Positions 1-7,588 are shown, counted from the first letter of the stretch. The stretch: 42,283 nucleotides of DNA from Parcubacteria group bacterium CG08_land_8_20_14_0_20_48_21 (GCA_002774425.1 PEYJ01000029.1:1-42283); one strand, 5' to 3'. Notes: generated by a model from the letters alone, not told the origin. A program made the numbers and translations.

Positions 1-221
1 TGGGAACTGTGCCAGGTGTATTCCAACAGCACAATGCCGAAGCCATCCAATGCCAACTTTGCACCAATGAGTTCCGCAATACCCCATTGGGCAACATAAG
101 GCATGAGGAACCGATTACTCTCCCGTACGCAGTCGACGGAGATGCCGGCGCAGGTGAGCAGTAAACCGCCCAAGCACAACGTGGCAAGGTACGTCGCATA
201 GGGTGACGGTGAGCGGGTCAT
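1..221 (-). CDS. Partial membrane-protein-like gene, N-terminus only
   Basis: An open frame starts at an ATG read leftwards from 221 and runs off the left edge without a stop, giving about 73 residues. The start is supported by a strong Shine-Dalgarno (AAAGGAGG, five to six bases upstream on the minus strand, about 228-235). The visible protein begins MTRSPSPYATYL and has a hydrophobic stretch at about residues 9-27, which suggests a signal anchor or first membrane helix. A second apolar segment follows near residues 42-66. I recognise no family. It is divergent from the nuclease gene to its right. The function is unknown and the rest of the gene is outside the window. Confidence 0.55.
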   Translation of the reverse strand, partial: MTRSPSPYATYLATLCLGGLLLTCAGISVDCVRESNRFLMPYVAQWGIAELIGAKLALDGFGIVLLEYTWHSS

Positions 222-341
222 GCAAACCTCCTTTGCGCGGAACCTGGTGTGCAAGAGTGCGTAAGTCTATCGTAGAATGTATGGGCGCAGATGTCAATCG
301 GAGGGTGTTTTTCGCAGGGTATCCAACACCACACACATTCG

Positions 342-350
342 TGGTATACT
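342..350 (+). promoter_or_regulatory. Extended -10 promoter candidate for the nuclease gene
   Basis: A TGG followed by TATACT (345-350) forms an extended -10. No convincing -35 is present at 16-18 bp, as is common for extended -10 promoters. It would start RNA near 357, about 70 bases before the chosen start of the next gene and 10 bases before an alternative in-frame ATG at 367. Confidence 0.35.
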
Positions 351-426
351 GCATGGGTCCGGTTGCATGCGCCGCTACCCCGTGCTTTTTATAGAGCGGA
401 GTGTCAACATCGCACTGTACAAAAGT

Positions 427-1188
427 ATGAGTAAGTACTATCAACCGCAACGATCAAAAAACATATTTAATCCTGATAGTTCGGAACCCTTTAAGTTAAG
501 TCGGTCAAAAATCGATCTTTTTTTGGAATGCCCGCGGTGTTTTTATCTTGATCGGCGCTTGGGTATTGGGCGGCCTCCAGGCTATCCCTTCACTTTGAAT
601 TCTGCCGTGGATAAACTCCTGAAGAAAGAATTTGATTTGCATCGCGCGGGAAAGACAGCGCATCCGCTCATGCAGGTCTATGGTATTGACGCGGTGCCGT
701 TTCAAGACCTGCGCATGGAGCAATGGCGTGAAAATTTTGTAGGCGTACAGCATCTGCATGCACCGACCAACTTTCTCGTATTTGGCGCCATTGACGATCT
801 CTGGGTTAATGCGCAAGGAGAGCTGCACGTGGTGGATTATAAAGCAACCAGCAAAGAAGGAGAAGTTACGCTGGATGCAGAATGGCAAATCGGCTATAAG
901 CGGCAGATGGAGGTATACCAGTGGCTCTTGCGCCATCAGCAGGATAATTTTACGGTTTCTGATACAGGATATTTTGTGTATTGCAACGGTAAATCAGACG
1001 CGGAAGCATTTGATGGAAAATTGGAATTTGAGGTAGTGGTTATTCCCTATACAGGCAATGATGGCTGGATTGAAGAGACGCTCGTGCAAGCACACGTATG
1101 CTTGCACGCGCATACCCTTCCGGATGCTCACGTAGATTGTGACTACTGCCGCTACCGAGAAGCCGTGCGCGAAAGGAGTATTGTATAG
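427..1188 (+). CDS. PD-(D/E)XK superfamily nuclease, RecB/Cas4-like
   Basis: This 253-residue protein looks like a stand-alone RecB-family nuclease domain. Visible active-site elements are the acidic pair in AIDDLW (D123/D124), the VDYKAT motif (D137-x-K139) and a QxxxY helix motif (Q160, Y164), in the expected order for PD-(D/E)XK exonucleases. Two CxxC pairs, CPRC (C35, C38) near the N-terminus and CDYC (C238, C241) near the C-terminus, could bind a metal or an iron-sulphur cluster, as the four cysteines of Cas4 and AddB do. The start at 427 was chosen because the domain begins there; in-frame ATGs at 277 and 367 would add residues without homology signal. There is no CRISPR array nearby, so a role in general DNA repair or degradation is more likely than adaptation. 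The exact substrate is unknown. Confidence 0.8.
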   Translation: MSKYYQPQRSKNIFNPDSSEPFKLSRSKIDLFLECPRCFYLDRRLGIGRPPGYPFTLNSAVDKLLKKEFDLHRAGKTAHPLMQVYGIDAVPFQDLRMEQWRENFVGVQHLHAPTNFLVFGAIDDLWVNAQGELHVVDYKATSKEGEVTLDAEWQIGYKRQMEVYQWLLRHQQDNFTVSDTGYFVYCNGKSDAEAFDGKLEFEVVVIPYTGNDGWIEETLVQAHVCLHAHTLPDAHVDCDYCRYREAVRERSIV

Positions 1189-1208
1189 GAAAATATAAGG
1201 TGTATACT
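1181..1208 (+). promoter_or_regulatory. Sigma-70-type promoter, likely leaderless start
   Basis: TTGTAT (1181-1186), a 16-bp spacer and TATACT (1203-1208). The predicted RNA start is near 1215, only about four bases before the ATG at 1219, and no Shine-Dalgarno fits between them. The downstream mRNA is therefore probably leaderless. Confidence 0.6.
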
Positions 1209-1218
1209 GCAACTATCT

Positions 1219-1590
1219 ATGGTTACGAAAAAAGTTAAAAGCCCGAATGGCAATGAGTTGATGTGCGACGGGAACATACTTTACTATACCATCAGCAAAC
1301 CGGTTGATGCCGAAGACGCGATGTGCTTGCACAATGTGGGCACGGACTACATCAACAAAGAGCATGTTTCGCTGGCACTCATTGACATTCAGCGGTCAAC
1401 GCAATTCTCTTCGGCTGCGCGGAAAATTTGGGCGGATTTTTTAAAAAATCCGCGCATTAAAAAAGCGGCAATATTCGGCGGTAATATTTTTGTACGTACT
1501 CTAGCCTCGTTTGTTATTGCGGCAGTAGGTAAAAAGAACATCAAGTTTTTTTCAACAGAGAGGGAAGCGTTTGATTGGTTGCACGCATAA
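1219..1590 (+). CDS. SpoIIAA-like (STAS-fold) protein
   Basis: The 123-residue protein resembles the SpoIIAA-like/STAS family (PF11964 type). It has a beta-rich N-terminus, the ALIDI strand near residue 53, a charged helix, the KKAAIFGGN strand (about residues 81-89), and the typical ending KFFSTEREAFDWL, in which a strand leads into the last helix. STAS-fold proteins usually act as small binding or regulatory modules, sometimes phosphorylated by kinases. It sits directly upstream of a DUF1059 protein, a histidine kinase and a response regulator, so a link to that signalling pathway is possible but not shown. The promoter is 11 bp upstream, with a probable leaderless start. Confidence 0.65.
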   Translation: MVTKKVKSPNGNELMCDGNILYYTISKPVDAEDAMCLHNVGTDYINKEHVSLALIDIQRSTQFSSAARKIWADFLKNPRIKKAAIFGGNIFVRTLASFVIAAVGKKNIKFFSTEREAFDWLHA

Positions 1591-1612
1591 TGCAATACCA
1601 ATCTTTGTATTC
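1573..1612 (+). terminator. Weak hairpin over the end of the SpoIIAA-like gene
   Basis: GATTGGT (1573-1579) pairs with ACCAATC (1597-1603), with an inner GCA/TGC pairing. The loop contains the stop codon of the upstream gene and a broken T-rich tract follows. It may attenuate rather than stop transcription into the DUF1059 gene. Confidence 0.35.
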
Positions 1613-1627
1613 ATTTTTTATGTACCT

Positions 1628-1807
1628 ATGAAACAACTCACCTGCAAAGATGTCGGTGTTGACTGCGATGTTATTTTTACCGCAGAAACCGATGAAGAGG
1701 TTATGCAACGGGCGGCGGAGCATGCGGCCATGGAACACAATCTTCCGCAAATACCTCCGGTGTTGCAACAAAAATGTCTTGCCGCAATCAAAGATATTGA
1801 TGGCTAG
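1628..1807 (+). CDS. DUF1059 family small protein
   Basis: A 59-residue protein starting MKQLTCKDVG. The pattern of an early TCKDVGVDCD segment (C6, C13) followed by a TDEEVMQRAAEHA helix matches the small DUF1059 family, proteins of about 60 residues with conserved N-terminal cysteines and an EEV...H helix. The biochemical role of the family is not established; metal binding has been suggested from the Cys and His residues. The ATG at 1628 begins the conserved domain exactly, while upstream in-frame starts overlap the preceding gene. It ends 15 bp before the histidine kinase start. Confidence 0.75.
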   Translation: MKQLTCKDVGVDCDVIFTAETDEEVMQRAAEHAAMEHNLPQIPPVLQQKCLAAIKDIDG

Positions 1808-1822
1808 TTTAATTTTTCCACA

Positions 1823-3652
1823 ATGCAGCGCGCTTCCAGCAACGATCTTGACTCACTCTTTTCCTTCATCGCCGAAGGGCTTATTGTCTTTGATGCGAGT
1901 GGGAGAATTACCGCGGTGAATCCGCATGCTACCTTGCTTTTGGATTACACGAGTAAAGAACTTATGGGAAAAGAATTGGATCGCGCGTTTCGTGTATATG
2001 AAGGGAAAAAATTGCTGCCGCTAACACGTCGTATCGGTGCAACTGTTTTACAAAAAAAGCGTATTTTTACAACGCCAAAATGGAAAACCATATATTTTGC
2101 TTCGCAGAGCAAAAGAATATTTCCGGTCTTTGTTTCCGCAAAGCCTATGCGCATGGGCGGGCATGACGGCGGAGTGGTAGTCTTTCGGGATATAACCACG
2201 GAAAAAGAGCTTACCAATTACCGGCTTACCACGGCAAGAAAGCTTGCGAAGCTTACCCCACTCTTGCAGAAAACCGCAATGGGAGATTTTTCAAAACGTG
2301 TCAGCATATCGCGGAATGAGGATGAATTTACGGAATTGTTTGTAGGGCTCAATCTGATGATTGATGACCTTGAAGAGCTGGAAAAGACGCGCAAAGAGGA
2401 AGAGCAGAAACGTCTTAGTGCCGTTAAAAAAGTCGCGCAAGAAAAGAGGCGTTTAACCGAGCGTTATTCGCATGATTTGGAGAAGAAGGTTCGGCAGCAA
2501 ACCGAGGAAATTCGCCGTTCCAAAGCGCACACGGAAACCATCATTGAAAATTTGACGGTTGGGCTTATTGAGTACGATGCGCAGCATCGGGTTGTACGCA
2601 TGAATCGCGCAGCGGAAAATATTCTGGGCATCGGACGCAAAAGTGTTATCGGTAAAGCAGTGCATCCGCAAGATGCCCAAAAAAAATACTGGCAGTCTTT
2701 GGTTGCGGTTACGCATCCCTTAAGCGCTGACAAAGCTCGTGTGATAGATAAAAAATTGTTGGGTCTTGCAAAATCCGGCGTACGGGCCATGGAGGTGGTG
2801 ATTCAATATCCGATAGACCGTGAATTACAAGTCATTACCGTACCGCTAACTGCCGAAGGCACGGGCAAACGTATACGAGGCAGTGTAAAGGTGCTGCGCG
2901 ATGTAACACGGGAAAGAGTGATTGCGCGGAGCAAGAGCGAGTTTATTTCCATTGCGGCACACCAGTTGCGTACACCGCTATCCGCGGTCAAGTGGGCCAT
3001 GAGCATGATAGCGGAAGGTGATATGGGCGCGCTCAACGATGATCAACGAAAATTGTTGCAGCGTGGTTATGATACGAATGAAAAAATGATTGCACTGGTG
3101 AACGATCTGTTGAATGTCGCGCGCATTGAGGACGGGCGCTTCGGCTACGCATTTTCAAAAAATGATTTCGGGAAAACCATTGAAGCGGTGGCGGCAACAT
3201 CCCAACTTGCGGCAAAAGAAAAAAACGTTTTGCTGCGGTTGGTTAAACCAAGGGAGGCCATGCCTCCTTTTGTCTATGATCCGGATAAAATAGCGCTCGC
3301 GCTCCAAAATCTTGTAGACAATGCGATTAAATATACATCCTCGGGCAAAACTATTACCATCACCATAAAGAAAAATGGAGTTTCTGCGGAGGTAGCGGTG
3401 CAAGATGAAGGTGTGGGCATTCCCCAGAATCAAATTGAGCGGTTGTTTACCAAATTCTTTCGCGCAAGCAATGTCATACATATGCAAACGTCCGGGTCGG
3501 GACTCGGATTATTCATTGTCAAAAATATAGCCAAACGGCATGGCGGATCCGTTCACGTTGTCTCAAAAGAAAACGAAGGTTCAATCTTTACGCTCATCCT
3601 GCCTTTACAGGCGGGTCGCATACCAAAAGAAGATACGCTCTCTGACTATTGA
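1823..3652 (+). CDS. Soluble PAS-domain sensor histidine kinase
   Basis: The 609-residue protein autophosphorylates a histidine and passes the phosphate to a response regulator. Domains in order: PAS (about 8-115), a HAMP-like helical segment (about 140-195), a charged coiled coil (about 190-235, EELEKTRKEEEQKRL onward), a second PAS (about 236-360), HisKA with the phospho-acceptor in AAHQLRTPL (H380), and a HATPase domain with N box NLVDNAIKYT, G1 box DEGVGIP, F box FFRAS and G2 box GSGLGLFIVK. No transmembrane helix or signal peptide is visible, so it should sense a cytoplasmic cue through the PAS domains. It ends seven bases before the double-receiver regulator, its obvious partner. Confidence 0.93.
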   Translation: MQRASSNDLDSLFSFIAEGLIVFDASGRITAVNPHATLLLDYTSKELMGKELDRAFRVYEGKKLLPLTRRIGATVLQKKRIFTTPKWKTIYFASQSKRIFPVFVSAKPMRMGGHDGGVVVFRDITTEKELTNYRLTTARKLAKLTPLLQKTAMGDFSKRVSISRNEDEFTELFVGLNLMIDDLEELEKTRKEEEQKRLSAVKKVAQEKRRLTERYSHDLEKKVRQQTEEIRRSKAHTETIIENLTVGLIEYDAQHRVVRMNRAAENILGIGRKSVIGKAVHPQDAQKKYWQSLVAVTHPLSADKARVIDKKLLGLAKSGVRAMEVVIQYPIDRELQVITVPLTAEGTGKRIRGSVKVLRDVTRERVIARSKSEFISIAAHQLRTPLSAVKWAMSMIAEGDMGALNDDQRKLLQRGYDTNEKMIALVNDLLNVARIEDGRFGYAFSKNDFGKTIEAVAATSQLAAKEKNVLLRLVKPREAMPPFVYDPDKIALALQNLVDNAIKYTSSGKTITITIKKNGVSAEVAVQDEGVGIPQNQIERLFTKFFRASNVIHMQTSGSGLGLFIVKNIAKRHGGSVHVVSKENEGSIFTLILPLQAGRIPKEDTLSDY

Positions 3653-3658
3653 AGCACT

Positions 3659-4450
3659 ATGCAAAAATCCATGATTCTTGTCATTGAAGATGACGTCGCT
3701 TTGCGGGAAATGCTTGTGGAGAAGCTGCGCAAAGCCGGTTATGCCGCGCAAAGTGCGGAAGATGGCGTTGTGGGTTTGGAAAAAATGAGAAATACACTGC
3801 CCGATCTCGTGCTCTTGGATATTCTCATGCCGAGAAAAGACGGCATGCAGGTACTGGAGGAAAAAGCAAAAGATACCGCGATTAAAAATTTGCCGGTAAT
3901 AATCATTTCAAATTCCGGTCAACCGGTGGAGATTGAACGTGCAAAGAAACTTGGCGCGAAAGATTTTCTCATTAAAGCCATATTTAATCCCAGCGAGGTA
4001 CTTGAAAAAGTTGCGCATGTGCTTGAAGTTCTTCCCAACAAAACCGATGCCGCGCAAGGAACGGCGCGGGTAAAAGCACAACTGGTCAGTATTTTGATCG
4101 TAGAAGATGATCAGTTTCTTCGTGAGCTCATTGCGCAAAAATTACTGGGGGAAGGGTATAATGTAGAAAGCGTGATTGATGCACATGCGGCATACGCCGC
4201 ACTGGAGCAACACGTACCCGACGCCATACTTTTGGATATCATCCTGCCGGGGGAAAGCGGATTTGTCATCCTTGAAAAATTAAAAGGCGACACGCGTTTT
4301 GCCTCTATTCCGGTTTTGGTGTTGAGTAATCTTGGACAACGGGAAGATATGGAAAAAGCAATGCGGCTTGGTGCAAAAGATTTTCTCATAAAAGCGAATT
4401 TTACGCCGGAAGAAATCGTGCGGCATATTCAACAAGCCGTTAAAGACTAA
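3659..4450 (+). CDS. Response regulator with two receiver domains and no output domain
   Basis: The 263-residue protein is two tandem CheY-like receivers. The first (about 1-125) has the acidic pair E10/D11/D12, phospho-acceptor D54 in LLDILMP and conserved K106. The second (about 143-263) has E149/D150/D151, D193 in LLDIILP and the equivalent lysine in the repeated AKDFLIKA motif. There is no DNA-binding or enzymatic domain, so output must pass through protein contacts or phosphotransfer. The gene follows the histidine kinase by six bases and is probably cotranscribed with it. The similarity between the halves suggests internal duplication. Confidence 0.92.
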   Translation: MQKSMILVIEDDVALREMLVEKLRKAGYAAQSAEDGVVGLEKMRNTLPDLVLLDILMPRKDGMQVLEEKAKDTAIKNLPVIIISNSGQPVEIERAKKLGAKDFLIKAIFNPSEVLEKVAHVLEVLPNKTDAAQGTARVKAQLVSILIVEDDQFLRELIAQKLLGEGYNVESVIDAHAAYAALEQHVPDAILLDIILPGESGFVILEKLKGDTRFASIPVLVLSNLGQREDMEKAMRLGAKDFLIKANFTPEEIVRHIQQAVKD

Positions 4451-4473
4451 GTGCATACAATCGTTCCAAAGAC

Positions 4474-4510
4474 CACAACCGCCTTTACGGCGGTTGTGTC
4501 GGTTTATGTT
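4474..4510 (+). terminator. Probable terminator after the two-component operon
   Basis: A 10-bp perfect stem, CACAACCGCC (4474-4483) with GGCGGTTGTG (4489-4498), and a five-base loop, followed by a short T-rich stretch. The T tract is weak but the hairpin sits 24 bp after the response regulator stop. Confidence 0.6.
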
Positions 4511-4528
4511 CTGCGCTAGAATGAGTGA

Positions 4529-4556
4529 TTGACATTTTTCGCCGTTGTGGTATACT
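4529..4556 (+). promoter_or_regulatory. Consensus sigma-70 promoter of the 3D-domain gene
   Basis: A perfect TTGACA (4529-4534), 16-bp spacer and TATACT (4551-4556), with TG upstream of the -10. RNA should start near 4563, about 97 bases before the ATG of the secreted 3D-domain protein. Confidence 0.75.
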
Positions 4557-4565
4557 ATTTCTCTC

Positions 4566-4595
4566 ACCATGCTCAACTTGCATGGTTTTTCTTTT
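4566..4595 (+). promoter_or_regulatory. Hairpin plus T tract at the very 5' end of the leader
   Basis: ACCATGC (4566-4572) pairs perfectly with GCATGGT (4580-4586) around a seven-base loop, then TTTTCTTTT follows. The structure starts a few bases after the predicted transcription start, so it could release RNA of about 30 nt (attenuation) or protect the 5' end. No recognisable riboswitch follows it before the gene. Confidence 0.45.
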
Positions 4596-4659
4596 GCCCC
4601 GGCAAATAGGCAAATCGCCGTATTTACCTGAAAATACGAGAGAAAAACCGTATGAACCA

Positions 4660-5169
4660 ATGTACCAACATTCATATGTCTATCCCATGCCCCAATCCTA
4701 TTTCATAATACTTGTCTTAGCCATGGTTGTGTCTCCCTTGCTGTTTCCACAGTATGTGGTACACGCTGCCGTGGTGCTACCCGTCCATTCTGGGGAGATG
4801 CGTGAGGTGAAGCTCACGCAGGCGCAGGGACCGTATGGCGTTGTCTTTACGGCACCGCATGAAGTTGAAACGCCAAAACCGAAATGGACCATTCACATGC
4901 CGATAACCGCCTATTCATCAACGCTGGATCAGACGGATGATACACCGTTCATTACGGCATCCGGTACGCACGTCCGCGATGGCATCATCGCGGCAAACTT
5001 CCTGCCGATAGGTACGGTGGTAAAGATTCCCAAACTCTACGGCGACAAAGAATTTGTGGTGGAAGACCGCATGAATAAGCGCTACTTCTACCATGCGGAT
5101 ATCTGGATGGAAACGCGCCGTGAGGCGGTGGTCTTCGGTCTCAAGTTCGCGGACGTAGAAGTGTACTAA
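4660..5169 (+). CDS. Secreted 3D-domain (RlpA-like barrel) cell-wall protein
   Basis: The 169-residue protein has an N-terminal hydrophobic segment (about 13-37, ending VVHAA), which fits a signal peptide or anchor. From about residue 80 it carries a 3D domain of the double-psi beta-barrel type: ITAYSST, then TASGTHVRDG, AANFLPIGTVVKIP, VVEDRMNK and HADIWM. The aspartates in VEDR and ADIW correspond to the conserved acids of the family. Such domains occur in peptidoglycan-active proteins (lytic transglycosylase-like barrels, as in RpfB and MltA relatives), so an outer-envelope role in wall remodelling is likely. The ATG at 4660 was chosen because earlier in-frame codons overlap the leader hairpin; an ATG at 4687 is also possible. 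Confidence 0.8.
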   Translation: MYQHSYVYPMPQSYFIILVLAMVVSPLLFPQYVVHAAVVLPVHSGEMREVKLTQAQGPYGVVFTAPHEVETPKPKWTIHMPITAYSSTLDQTDDTPFITASGTHVRDGIIAANFLPIGTVVKIPKLYGDKEFVVEDRMNKRYFYHADIWMETRREAVVFGLKFADVEVY

Positions 5170-5190
5170 CCTATTTCCCACGCATTACCT

Positions 5191-5229
5191 AAAAATATAC
5201 GACGCGCGATGTCGTATATTTTTTGTAGG
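5191..5229. terminator. Strong, near-symmetric terminator
   Basis: A 13-bp perfect stem, AAAAATATACGAC (5191-5203) with GTCGTATATTTTT (5211-5223), and a seven-base loop. Outer TTACCT/AGGTAA pairing extends it with one mismatch. Because A and T tracts flank it symmetrically it could stop transcription in both directions. Confidence 0.8.
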
Positions 5230-5271
5230 TAAAAAAAAGAGCATGAGAGTTCAAGGGTTCACACCCATACA

Positions 5272-5300
5272 TTGCCAGCAGGTCTTTTTTTTGCTACTGT
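5272..5300 (+). promoter_or_regulatory. Promoter of tRNA-Cys
   Basis: TTGCCA (5272-5277), a 17-bp spacer and TACTGT (5295-5300), with an extended TGC before the -10. The predicted start is near 5307, about 18 bases before the mature tRNA. Confidence 0.6.
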
Positions 5301-5314
5301 TGAGGAGCTTTTTG

Positions 5315-5406
5315 CTGCCGGTGTGGTGACGTACCCAAGTGGCTAAGGGAGGGGTCTGCAAAACCTCTATTCGCGGGTTCGATTCCCGCCGTCACCTCAC
5401 CGGCAG
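5315..5406 (+). repeat. Inverted repeat extending the tRNA-Cys acceptor stem
   Basis: CTGCCGGTG (5315-5323) is the exact reverse complement of CACCGGCAG (5398-5406). Stacked on the acceptor stem with a single T/T mismatch (5324/5397), it makes a 16-bp helix in the precursor. Confidence 0.8.
5325..5397 (+). tRNA. tRNA-Cys (GCA)
   Basis: A full cloverleaf can be drawn: acceptor GGTGACG/CGTCACC, D-arm with a CCC/GGG stem, anticodon loop CTGCAAA with anticodon GCA, T-arm GCGGG/CCCGC with loop TTCGATT, and discriminator T73, the base typical of tRNA-Cys. CCA is not encoded. The precursor is flanked by a perfect 9-bp inverted repeat (5315-5323 and 5398-5406) that would lengthen the acceptor helix. 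Confidence 0.95.
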
Positions 5407-5415
5407 GAAAACAAT

Positions 5416-5450
5416 AACCGTTCGCTGATGTAGCGCGCGGTTTTGTTGTT
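5416..5450 (+). terminator. Terminator of the tRNA-Cys transcript
   Basis: AACCG (5416-5420) pairs with CGGTT (5438-5442), with inner CGCT/AGCG pairing, followed by TTTGTTGTT. The T tract overlaps the -35 of the next promoter. Confidence 0.6.
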
Positions 5451-5470
5451 CAGCAGAAAAATGGTACAAT
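5443..5470 (+). promoter_or_regulatory. Extended -10 promoter, likely leaderless
   Basis: TTGTTG (5443-5448), a 16-bp spacer and TACAAT (5465-5470) preceded by TGG. RNA should start at about 5477, directly before the ATG at 5479, leaving no room for a ribosome binding site. Confidence 0.6.
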
Positions 5471-5478
5471 AAAGGCGT

Positions 5479-6696
5479 ATGCAAAAAGAAATTTCACAAT
5501 CTGAAAATCAAAAACTGCAAGAGGCGAAAAATAATGGCGTGCAGACTCAACCAATGTTAGACGGGCGGGCGTGGCGGGAGACGAGTTTTCTCTTAGCGGC
5601 GCTACTTTTTCTTACAAGTAGCGTTTTGAGTTTTTTCTTTTTTGAAACAAAACTGCAGAATTTAACTGGATTCCCTTTCTCTTTTTATGGAAAGGGTATT
5701 TTCCCGTGGTTGGGTAACTTTGAAACTAGAGCGGTATTTTTTTTGGATAAACTTTTGTATGATGTTCTGTTCTGGATTTTGTTTGCTCTTGGTGCAATAT
5801 GGATCGCGCAACACTTTTTCCCATCTTTATTACTGAAACGTAAAAATAGAATCATTTTTATAACGAGTATTGTTGGTGGTATCGCGCTCGGCCTCACCGC
5901 GTTGTTTCTTATCATCTCACACCTGGACGTTGACAGTGTGCAAAGTAGCCAAGAAGACTCTGTAACATTTTATGGCACGGTAATTTTTCCGAAAATAGCC
6001 GATGATAAAGGATATGCAATAATTACGGTCAAAAAAGACGATGGAGACGATGTGAATGTTTTAATACCGCGCGAACGCGGGAAGTGTCCGGCAAATACAC
6101 CACAATCCTTGATGGAAGCATCAAAGGCGACGGCGTTTCCCGGTATGCGCGTTCAAGTTCGTGGAACGTTATGGTCTGACCACATGACGGTGATCGTCTG
6201 TAATGCACCGGATGACATGGTCATATGGCTTACCGAAAGCTCACTTCCTGAAATTGATCAACCGGACACCGCTACCAGCGCCGCCGCTTGGCAGATCTAT
6301 AGAAATGAGGAGTTAGGGTTTGCGATGCAGTATCCTCCCTACACAGTTGTTGACGCATCTTTTAACGATGCATACAACCAAGTGATAGCGTTTAAGAAAT
6401 CAGGAGATGAAACCGCTTTTGAAATACGGATAAGAAAGAGCATACAACCTTTTGACCAGTATTTTTATTTGGACAAACCACTTGCCGCAACCACAACCAT
6501 AGCAGGAAAAGAAGCGCGCGTTTTTGAAGCGCCGAACGGCTACTGCGACGGTCCCGGGTGTAGTGCTCCTTACAGAGCTTATGCGATGCAAGGGAAAGAG
6601 GGGGCACCCGATGTCTACAACATCGTCTTTTTTGGTGATGGAAAACTTTCAGTGGACGAACAAAAAATTCTTAATTCCTTTTCGTTAACGCACTAA
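5479..6696 (+). CDS. Membrane protein with exported C-terminal domains, function unknown
   Basis: The 405-residue protein has three predicted membrane helices (about 34-55, 88-110 and 125-147), preceded by a polar tail. After the last helix comes a region of about 90 residues with a beta-rich, OB-like look (VTFYGTVIF, YAIITVKK, GMRVQVRGTLW). A C-terminal domain from about 268 begins WQIYRNEELGFAMQYPP, a pattern seen in PsbP-like extracytoplasmic domains. Cysteines near the end (CDGPGC) may form a disulphide outside the cell. I know no function for this combination. It is followed two bases later by the ROK gene, so the two are probably cotranscribed. Confidence 0.7.
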   Translation: MQKEISQSENQKLQEAKNNGVQTQPMLDGRAWRETSFLLAALLFLTSSVLSFFFFETKLQNLTGFPFSFYGKGIFPWLGNFETRAVFFLDKLLYDVLFWILFALGAIWIAQHFFPSLLLKRKNRIIFITSIVGGIALGLTALFLIISHLDVDSVQSSQEDSVTFYGTVIFPKIADDKGYAIITVKKDDGDDVNVLIPRERGKCPANTPQSLMEASKATAFPGMRVQVRGTLWSDHMTVIVCNAPDDMVIWLTESSLPEIDQPDTATSAAAWQIYRNEELGFAMQYPPYTVVDASFNDAYNQVIAFKKSGDETAFEIRIRKSIQPFDQYFYLDKPLAATTTIAGKEARVFEAPNGYCDGPGCSAPYRAYAMQGKEGAPDVYNIVFFGDGKLSVDEQKILNSFSLTH

Positions 6697-6698
6697 GT

Positions 6699-7532
6699 AT
6701 GTATCTCCTTTTTGATGTCGGGGGGACAAAAATGCGCATGGCGGCATCCCAGGATTTGGAATCGTTTACGAATCCGATTATCATGCCTACGCCAAAGAAC
6801 TATAAAATGGGTATCGCAGCTATAAGAGATGCCGCCCAACAATACTGCGGTACGCAAAAGATCATTGCGGTTGCAGGAAGCGCAGCGGCATCTCCCAATC
6901 GAGAGCGCACGAAATTAGTGGGCGGTGGAACGCATATCAATGATTGGATAAGCAAACCTATAAAAAAAGATTTGGAAAAGCTACTCAAAGCGCCGGTACA
7001 TATTGAAAACGACACCACTATGAGTGGTTTGGCGCAGGTCGTATATGGTCCGGCAAAAGGGTATAATATTGCCGCCTATGTGACGGTCAGTACGGGTGTG
7101 GGTGGTTGCCGTTTTGTGGAGGGCAAGATAGATCAAAGCGCCTTTGGATTCGAGCCAGGACATCAATTTGTATCCATTCCTCACTTAGCTGTCGGACAGC
7201 TAAGTCGCGACCTTGAATATTTTATCGGTGGCGCGTCTATTTACAAGCAGAAGGGTCAAGATCCTTCAGCAATTAAAGATAGAAAATTTTGGGATGAAAA
7301 GGCAAAAATACTAGCCAGAGGTTTGCACAATATTTCAGTGATGTGGTCCCCTGATATTATGGTTGTTGGCGGATCGGTCATGCAGAGTTTGTCACTTGAT
7401 CGTACAAAGCGCTATCTTGTACAAACATTATCTAAGATATTTCCTAAAATGCCTCGCATCGTTAAAGCAAAATTCGGTGGTGAAATGGGACTCTATGGTG
7501 CAATGGCGTACTTGAGGCGAGAAGGCAGATAG
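6699..7532 (+). CDS. ROK-family (glucokinase-like) protein
   Basis: The 277-residue protein begins with the ATP phosphate-binding motif FDVGGTKMRMA. It has the catalytic-site sequence IENDTT (D about 107), a second phosphate loop STGVGG, and FEPGHQ where ROK kinases usually place a sugar-contacting Glu and His. It ends with the adenosine-region GGSVM and GAMAYL. The zinc-binding CxCGxxGCxE motif of most bacterial ROK kinases is absent, so the substrate may not be glucose. No helix-turn-helix is fused, so it is not a ROK repressor. It most likely phosphorylates a sugar in the cytoplasm; the substrate is unknown. Confidence 0.8.
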   Translation: MYLLFDVGGTKMRMAASQDLESFTNPIIMPTPKNYKMGIAAIRDAAQQYCGTQKIIAVAGSAAASPNRERTKLVGGGTHINDWISKPIKKDLEKLLKAPVHIENDTTMSGLAQVVYGPAKGYNIAAYVTVSTGVGGCRFVEGKIDQSAFGFEPGHQFVSIPHLAVGQLSRDLEYFIGGASIYKQKGQDPSAIKDRKFWDEKAKILARGLHNISVMWSPDIMVVGGSVMQSLSLDRTKRYLVQTLSKIFPKMPRIVKAKFGGEMGLYGAMAYLRREGR

Positions 7533-7588
7533 AAGAAAACTGCAAGATACATCTACAAGCTAATTTCATCAAGCTACTTATTTCCCCC

